42,106 bases of DNA, taken from IMG/VR virus record IMGVR_UViG_3300032770_000046, positions 1 to 42,106 of that record; one strand, given 5' to 3'. The notes under the pieces are model-generated. The model was not told the DNA's origin. It ran no database searches and saw only the letters and a program-made list of their open reading frames with translations. A program made the translations under genes and the position numbers. Shown piece by piece: positions 38,306 to 42,106 of this stretch (position 1 is the first letter of the stretch; each line of letters begins with the position of its first letter). The stretch comes from a virus.

Positions 38306-39164
38306 CCCGAAGACCGCAGATCCAAAGTCGGAGCCGAAAAGCTCCGTCATGATCATCGAGAACACCCTGCGCCGAGGCGAGATGCAGGATGTGATCAAGA
38401 AGTCACTAGGCGAGGGGGTGTCGCTCGATAAGTTCACGCAAGCCGCCATCACCGCCATCAAGCACAAGCCTGAGATTTTCGAGGACTGCGACCGCGCGAG
38501 CATTTACAACGCACTGGTCGAGGCCGCGCGAGATGGGCTGATCCCGGATGGGAAGCAGGGCGCGCTGGTGCCCTTCAGGGCGAAGTCAGGCAATAACTGG
38601 ATCAAGAGGTGCCAGTGGCTGCTGATGCCGGCCGGAATCCTGGACAAACTCGCCAAGCTCGGTGTGACGGCCTATGCGGTGTCGGTCTACGCCAACGATG
38701 ACATCAGCATCTGGTTCGACGACGAAGGCCAGCACGTCAAGCATGAGCCGGTGATCTTCGGAGATCGCGGCGAGCGGGTCGGCGCCTATGCCTGCGGCCG
38801 GACGAAGCAGGGCGTCACTTACGTTGAGGCGATGAACATGGAGGACATCGACCGGGTGATGGCGGTGTCCAAGCAGAAAAACGACAAGGGAGAGATGTAC
38901 GGGCCGTGGGTAGAATGGCCCGAGCGGATGGCCGAGAAGTCCTGCCTGCATCGGCTGTGCAAGCGCATGCCGAACGTAGAGATCGCCGACGATCCGGAGT
39001 TTCGCGAGGCCGACCCAGGCCCCGGCATCACCGTCCTGCCGCGCGAGTCGGTGCCAACGATCCAGACAGGCCGTCCCAAGGCCTTGCAGGCGGTGGTGGA
39101 TGCCACGCCCCAGACGCCCGTCGAGCCTGAGCCGCCCGACCAGCCCGCCTCGGAGATATTCTGA
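38298..39164 (+). CDS. RecT-like single-strand annealing protein
   Basis: A 288-residue protein. Pattern of RecT: a helix (residues 45-60), EAARDGLIPDGKQGALVPFR (75-94), then KSGNNWIKRCQWLLMPAGIL and a beta region (VTAYAVSVYANDDISIWFDD), with DRGERVGAYACGRTKQGVTY before the second half. Pairs with the YqaJ exonuclease upstream. The C-terminal 40 residues are Pro/Glu/Thr-rich and disordered, typical of the family. Start at MTDPK; the earlier ATG is inside the previous gene. Confidence 0.88.
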   Translation: MTDPKTADPKSEPKSSVMIIENTLRRGEMQDVIKKSLGEGVSLDKFTQAAITAIKHKPEIFEDCDRASIYNALVEAARDGLIPDGKQGALVPFRAKSGNNWIKRCQWLLMPAGILDKLAKLGVTAYAVSVYANDDISIWFDDEGQHVKHEPVIFGDRGERVGAYACGRTKQGVTYVEAMNMEDIDRVMAVSKQKNDKGEMYGPWVEWPERMAEKSCLHRLCKRMPNVEIADDPEFREADPGPGITVLPRESVPTIQTGRPKALQAVVDATPQTPVEPEPPDQPASEIF

Positions 39165-39340
39165 TGAACGGCACCAAGGACATCCCGCCCGCCGAGGCGG
39201 CTCGCAAGCTGGGCGTGAACCCGGGGACGCTGGCTAACTGGCGCCACTGGGGCATGGGCCCGAAGTTCGTGAAACGCGGCTCACGTGTCTGGTACACCGA
39301 GCGTGACCTGGAACGCTTCGCGAAGGAGCGGCAGACGTGA
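39164..39340 (+). CDS. Excisionase/MerR-like small HTH protein
   Basis: A 58-residue protein starting in a TGATG overlap. A winged-helix layout: helix PPAEAARKLGVN, recognition helix PGTLANWRHWG, wing PKFVKRGSRVWYTERDLERF. This is the AlpA/Xis-type fold (helix-turn-helix 17). Without an integrase it is probably a regulator of the early operon. Its stop overlaps the next GTG. Confidence 0.75.
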   Translation: MNGTKDIPPAEAARKLGVNPGTLANWRHWGMGPKFVKRGSRVWYTERDLERFAKERQT

Positions 39341-39528
39341 GCAAGCGCATCCGTCTGTATTGCACCGCAACGCCCCAGATCAACGAGGCGGTCGAAGCCT
39401 TGCTGTGGCAGGGACTGCATGGCCGCACGCGCTCCGAGGTCGTCGAGCGGCTGCTGGCGCAGGCGGTGGAGTTGAACATCATCCGCGGGCACTTGAAGCA
39501 CGAGCAGTTGTCGGAGAGAAAATCATGA
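39337..39528 (+). CDS. Ribbon-helix-helix-like small protein
   Basis: A 63-residue protein starting at GTG overlapping the previous stop. N-terminal strand RIRLYCTATPQ, then two helices (INEAVEALLWQG, and TRSEVVERLLAQAVEL) fit a CopG/Arc-type DNA-binding dimer. Next to an HTH gene, so the two may be an early regulatory pair. Coupled to the lipoprotein gene by ATGA. Confidence 0.65.
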   Translation: MSKRIRLYCTATPQINEAVEALLWQGLHGRTRSEVVERLLAQAVELNIIRGHLKHEQLSERKS

Positions 39529-39827
39529 AAACCTTTTTGATCGTCTCGCTGCTGTGCCTTTCTGGCTGCGCGGAGTTGGAGCCCAACGCCGTGGGCGTCG
39601 AAGTCGGGCACACCTCGCACATCCTGCAGCACTTCGTCGCCGCAGACCGACCCGGAGATCAGCTCTACGGTCATGAGACCGCCGCCATCGTCCTGCATTG
39701 GGAGGCCGCTGAGCCGCAGGGCAAGATGTACATGGACGTGACCGAGGGCGCCTCGGCTGGCTCCAAGATCGATCAGGAGACCGAGGTGTTCAACCTGCGC
39801 ATCGGGTACCTGTACAACCTGCGGTGA
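39525..39827 (+). CDS. Outer-membrane lipoprotein, early expressed
   Basis: A 100-residue protein with a lipoprotein signal (MKTFLIVSLLCLSGC, lipidated Cys15, no Asp at +2, so outer membrane is likely). The mature part is beta-type with ILHWE/Asp/Glu patterns (AIVLHWEAAEPQGKMYMDVT) and ends FNLRIGYLYNLR. Small phage lipoproteins made early often block superinfection, but no family proves it here. It starts within the RHH stop. Confidence 0.7.
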   Translation: MKTFLIVSLLCLSGCAELEPNAVGVEVGHTSHILQHFVAADRPGDQLYGHETAAIVLHWEAAEPQGKMYMDVTEGASAGSKIDQETEVFNLRIGYLYNLR

Positions 39828-39894
39828 TCTGCGACGTAAGAAGGTAAGTATTCAATCGTGCGCCTCGGCGATTTTCTGGGGCATTGGAGACGAC

Positions 39895-40200
39895 GTGGTT
39901 AATCATCCGAACAGAAGCAAGAAGACAGAGCGCGCAGTTCTAGTGACGACTGAACACCGCGGCGTGTTCTTTGGATATACGAGTGACACGAGCGGTGATG
40001 CCATCGCCCTGCGTGCCGCACGCAACTGCATCTACTGGCCGTCCTCGAACAAGGGGTTTTTAGGGCTCGCCAGTGAGGGCCCTCATAAGGGCGCGCGCGT
40101 GGGCCCTGCGGCCGATATTGAACTGCGCAAGATCACGGCGGTAGCGGCCTGTACGCCAGAAGCGGTGGCGGCTTGGGAGGCAGCGCCGTGGTCGGCGTAA
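39895..40200 (+). CDS. DUF6948-like phage protein
   Basis: A 101-residue protein. GTG start with GGAGA 6 nt upstream. Sequence pattern AVLVTTEHRGVFFGYTSD, ARNCIYWPSSNKGFLGLA, GPAADIELRKITAVAACTPE and WEAAPW matches a small family common in tailed phages (my recall is DUF6948). Function not known to me. Its TAA overlaps the next ATG (TAATG). Confidence 0.7.
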   Translation: MVNHPNRSKKTERAVLVTTEHRGVFFGYTSDTSGDAIALRAARNCIYWPSSNKGFLGLASEGPHKGARVGPAADIELRKITAVAACTPEAVAAWEAAPWSA

Positions 40201-40886
40201 TGCTCCGGGGCGAGCCGCCCGATTGGGCGGCGAGCCGGTACGGGTCCGGGTCCGGGTACGGGTACGGGGACGGGTCCGGGTCCGGGTCCGGGTCCGGGTA
40301 CGGGTACGGGGACGGGTCCGGGTACGGGTACGGGGACGGGTCCGGGTCCGGGTCCGGGTCCGGGTACGGGTACGGGTACGGGGACGGGTCCGGGTCCGGG
40401 TCCGGGTCCGGGTCCGGGTACGGGTACGGGGACGGGTCCGGGTACGGGTCCGGGGACGGGTCCGGGGACGGGTCCGGGTCCGGGTCCGGGTCCGGGTCCG
40501 GGTACGGGTACGGGTACGGGGACGGGTCCGGGGACGCGAAATACTGGCTCTCGACGATCCAGTATTTCGCGAAGAAATGGACTGCGGCACAGCAGGCGCG
40601 GCTGTCGCAGCTCGCGACTGCGGGAGTCAAGCTGGCGTTTTGGAAGTCAGACAAGTCAGGCCGTGCGTGTAATGGCGGCCATCACTCATCGCCCGTACAT
40701 CCAGGGCTGATAGAGAAGATCGCCGGTCCTCTGGAGGTCTGCACGAAGCGTGCGCTGCACGCCACCGAACTGCCGCCGAAGTGGAAAGGCGAGCGCACTT
40801 GGATCGTCGCTCTGCACGGGAAAGTGCAGAAGGACGAGGACAAATACGGCGCGCTTGAACGGGAGATTTTGGGGGAGGCGCTATGA
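40200..40886 (+). CDS. Gly-Ser/Tyr/Asp repeat protein with conserved C-terminal domain
   Basis: A 228-residue protein. ATG chosen by TAATG overlap. Residues 15-112 are 49 Gly-X dipeptides (X is Ser 25, Tyr 15, Asp 9) from a hexanucleotide array. Residues 113-228 are a folded domain: a helix AKYWLSTIQYFAKKW, then an ALHAT box (GPLEVCTKRALHATELPPKW, GERTWIVALHGKV, YGALEREILGE). The box resembles the layout of phage DUF7666-type domains (Cys ... Leu-His-Ala ... Val/Ala-Leu-x-Gly). Function unknown. The array is [Gly/Ser]-Tyr-[Gly/Ser], a composition known to self-associate. Confidence 0.7.
   Translation: MLRGEPPDWAASRYGSGSGYGYGDGSGSGSGSGYGYGDGSGYGYGDGSGSGSGSGYGYGYGDGSGSGSGSGSGYGYGDGSGYGSGDGSGDGSGSGSGSGSGYGYGYGDGSGDAKYWLSTIQYFAKKWTAAQQARLSQLATAGVKLAFWKSDKSGRACNGGHHSSPVHPGLIEKIAGPLEVCTKRALHATELPPKWKGERTWIVALHGKVQKDEDKYGALEREILGEAL
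40242..40535 (+). repeat. 49-copy hexanucleotide array
   Basis: Forty-nine consecutive 6-nt units, each GGG followed by TCC, TAC or GAC. All differences are in the second and third codons' single bases; there is no Gly-codon variation. The units run in order S, then Y, then D: block lengths of S/Y/D are 2/2/1, 4/2/1, 1/2/1, 4/3/1, 5/2/1, then a block S-Y-S-D, S-D, 5/3/1, and S-D. Because units are 6 nt, gains and losses keep the reading frame. Confidence 0.9.
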
Positions 40887-41068
40887 AAACCACTCAATCA
40901 GAACTCGCTCGCCGCATCGTGCCGATTACCGATGAGCGCGAAATCGGCATCATTGAGCGGGATGAGACGCAGGACATCGTAGGCTGGTGCGATTCGGGCG
41001 GACACTACTGGGCATACACCGACACGGTGCGCAAGTACCGGCGTCGGCAGGCGAAGGTTCAGGAATAG
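40883..41068 (+). CDS. Small early protein, unknown function
   Basis: A 61-residue protein starting at the ATG overlapping the previous stop (ATGA). Arg/Asp/Glu-rich with a central WCDSGGHYWAYTDTVR turn. No family recognised. Basic helical C-terminus (VRKYRRRQAKVQE). Confidence 0.55.
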   Translation: MKTTQSELARRIVPITDEREIGIIERDETQDIVGWCDSGGHYWAYTDTVRKYRRRQAKVQE

Positions 41069-41082
41069 AGACGGGGAACAGA

Positions 41083-41325
41083 ATGATTGAGCGATGGACG
41101 GCGCACGTGAAAGACGGTGGAGAGCATCCCCTCTCTGCCTTCGAGGTCTCCGTATGCTACGGCACACCCGCCGTATCGTGGGGTTGGTTCAACCCTACTA
41201 AGATTCGTATTGAATCAAGCGGGTCGATTAAAAAGGCCACTTGGCATGCCGAGCAGATTGCCGCCGCTTTGAATGCTGCCGGCTATGATCCATTGAGTTA
41301 TCGGGAGGGAACGAAGCATGGATAG
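41083..41325 (+). CDS. Small early protein, unknown function
   Basis: An 80-residue protein. Beta-type first half (AFEVSVCYGTPAVSWGWFNP), then a KKATWHAEQIAAALNAAGYD helix. Start taken at the ATG 14 nt after the previous stop; a start at 40987 would overlap the previous gene. Its end overlaps the next ATG by 8 nt. Confidence 0.55.
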   Translation: MIERWTAHVKDGGEHPLSAFEVSVCYGTPAVSWGWFNPTKIRIESSGSIKKATWHAEQIAAALNAAGYDPLSYREGTKHG

Positions 41326-41722
41326 GATGTACGAAACTGCGGCTGTGATGATCGAAGCCGAGTGTCGAGACGATTTCCAGGGTCTTACAACTGCTGAGGA
41401 TTTGCTGCGCGTCGCGTTCAAGAAGGCTCACCGCCATTGGATGTTCACAGACGAGCAGACCCAGTTCAAGGGCGCACTCGGTGCCGTTCTAATCACGCTC
41501 AAGGAAGGTCCTGAGTTTGAACGGGTGCGGGAGTCTATCGAGTCTCTCGGCCGCGCCAGCGCCATTCTGAATGCGCTACAGCAGGGCGTGCCCATCGACT
41601 TCGAGGCGATGCAAAAAGGCCCGGAGAACGTCATACCGCTGAATAAGATGTGGTGCGATGTGAAGTGGCCGGAGAAGGCCGCTCAGGAGAATCTCGAAAG
41701 GACTATCGGAGTGCGGCCGTGA
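41318..41722 (+). CDS. Helical early protein, unknown function
   Basis: A 134-residue, mostly helical protein ([20 protein letters not shown], then [12 protein letters not shown]). A short Trp/Lys/Asp stretch ([12 protein letters not shown]) lies near the end. It overlaps the previous gene by 8 nt. TGA at 41720 overlaps a GTG at 41719 that is in frame with the pentapeptide gene. No family recognised. Confidence 0.55.
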   Translation: MDRMYETAAVMIEAECRDDFQGLTTAEDLLRVAFKKAHRHWMFTDEQTQFKGALGAVLITLKEGPEFERVRESIESLGRASAILNALQQGVPIDFEAMQKGPENVIPLNKMWCDVKWPEKAAQENLERTIGVRP

Positions 41723-41748
41723 CCGATTCAGTCTCCAAGGAGAACGTA

Positions 41749-42106
41749 ATGAAGTTCGAGATCAAGAACCGCTTCTCAGGCGCTGTGCAGTTTGAGTGTG
41801 AACTCACGGCCGAGATTGCCGAGAAGTCCTATTCCGTGCGCCTTGGCTTCGCCGTGAAGAAGGCGATTGAAGCGCGCGCCGACCTCGAGGACGCCTACCT
41901 CGCGCGCGCCGACCTCGAGGACGCCTACCTCGCGCGCGCCGACCTCGCGCGCGCCAACCTCGAGGACGCCTACCTCGCGGGCGCCTACCTCGCGGGCGCC
42001 TACCTCGCGGACGCCAACCTCGCGGGCGCCAACCTCGCGGGCGCCTACCTCGCGGACGCCAACCTCGCGGGCGCCGACCTCGCGGGCGCCGCCCTCGAGG
42101 ACGCCT
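41749..42106 (+). CDS. Pentapeptide-repeat protein, N-terminal part (continues at base 1)
   Basis: The first 119 codons of the gene that continues at base 1. ATG has AAGGAG 6 nt upstream (41737-41742); an in-frame GTG at 41719 is possible but poorly placed. Residues 1-44 form an alpha/beta cap ([20 protein letters not shown]); repeats start at residue 45 (41881). Across the junction there are 22 units of 5 residues with A(D/N/Y/A)L(A/E)(G/D/R). Pentapeptide helices can mimic double-stranded DNA and inhibit DNA-binding enzymes. Any such target here is not known. Confidence 0.85.
   Translation, partial: MKFEIKNRFSGAVQFECELTAEIAEKSYSVRLGFAVKKAIEARADLEDAYLARADLEDAYLARADLARANLEDAYLAGAYLAGAYLADANLAGANLAGAYLADANLAGADLAGAALEDA
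41881..42106 (+). repeat. 15-nt tandem repeat array of the pentapeptide gene (left portion)
   Basis: Fifteen consecutive units of 15 nt fill 41881-42105; one more unit is shared with bases 1-14, then six more follow to 104. Every unit has CTC and GCC fixed; only codon 1 (GAC, AAC, TAC, GCC), codon 3 (GAG, GCG) and codon 4 (GAC, GGC, CGC) vary. No synonymous changes are seen across the 22 copies. Confidence 0.9.

Noticed and set aside
40060-40672. Open frames reading Val-Arg, Thr-Arg or Pro-Asp/Pro-Tyr through the hexamer array
   Set aside because: A 6-nt repeat without stops is open in all frames. Only the Gly-X frame continues into a conserved C-terminal domain and has coupled start and stop overlaps.
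41719-41751. GTG start at 41719 for the pentapeptide gene
   Set aside because: It overlaps the previous stop as GTGA, a common pattern here, but the AAGGAG lies just before ATG 41749 at ideal spacing.
1-42106. CRISPR array, tRNA or rRNA genes, insertion sequences
   Set aside because: The tandem arrays are coding, without spacers. No cloverleaf or transposase was recognised. tRNA detection by eye is limited; a tRNAscan run would settle it.
1-42106. Terminal direct repeat of the linear contig
   Set aside because: The first and last bases share only the 15-nt repeat design and differ in unit order, so no true terminal duplication is present.

Overview
The window is most likely a complete, circularly assembled genome of a short-tailed (podovirus-like) phage of a GC-rich Gram-negative bacterium. 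Evidence for a phage: terminase large subunit, portal, scaffold, major capsid, adaptor, beta-propeller-like stabilisation protein, tail fibre, endolysin and spanins. Evidence for a Gram-negative host: an Rz/Rz1-type spanin pair and a lipoprotein, with high GC and GTG starts throughout. Evidence for circularity: the pentapeptide-repeat gene that starts at 41749 runs off the right end and continues in frame from base 1 to 503, giving one 286-residue protein. No tape measure, tail sheath, tail-assembly frameshift pair or tail tube is visible, which favours a short tail.

Layout. (1) 37161-42106 joined to 1-3812, plus strand: a long, tightly overlapped early operon. It starts with a YqaJ-type exonuclease and a RecT-like annealing protein, followed by small DNA-binding proteins, a lipoprotein, a protein with 49 hexanucleotide repeats, the pentapeptide-repeat protein, an HNH nuclease and many small unknown proteins. 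Most neighbours overlap by 1-8 nt (ATGA, GTGA, TAATG), so translation is probably coupled. (2) 3830-31820, minus strand: the late region. Read in its own direction it runs HNH nuclease, PASTA protein, small packaging proteins, terminase, portal, [intrinsic terminator plus possible promoter], scaffold, capsid, adaptor and stabiliser proteins, fibre, three large probable ejection proteins, small virion proteins, a 988-residue repeat-rich adhesin-like protein, and the lysis cassette. (3) 31821-32347: a 527-nt, AT-richer divergent control region with paired direct repeats and hairpins. (4) 32348-33196, plus strand: four small overlapping genes. (5) 33199-37108, minus strand: replication genes (primase-helicase, VRR-NUC nuclease, small protein, SF2 helicase).

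How it works together (inference). Replication probably uses the phage primase-helicase and SF2 helicase with host polymerase, since no DNA polymerase is present. YqaJ plus RecT give a phage recombination pair. Packaging uses TerL with the upstream HNH nuclease; no small terminase subunit could be named with confidence. Lysis uses a GH24 muramidase lacking a signal peptide, one or more of several small membrane proteins as holins, and the spanins. No integrase, recombinase, ParA/ParB or clear CI-type repressor was seen, so a lytic lifestyle is more likely than integration.

The least explained parts are the two repeat-array proteins of the early operon (pentapeptide and Gly-X hexamer arrays, both almost free of synonymous differences between units), the divergent control region, several micro-genes (11, 23, 27 and 38 residues), and the many unassigned small early proteins.
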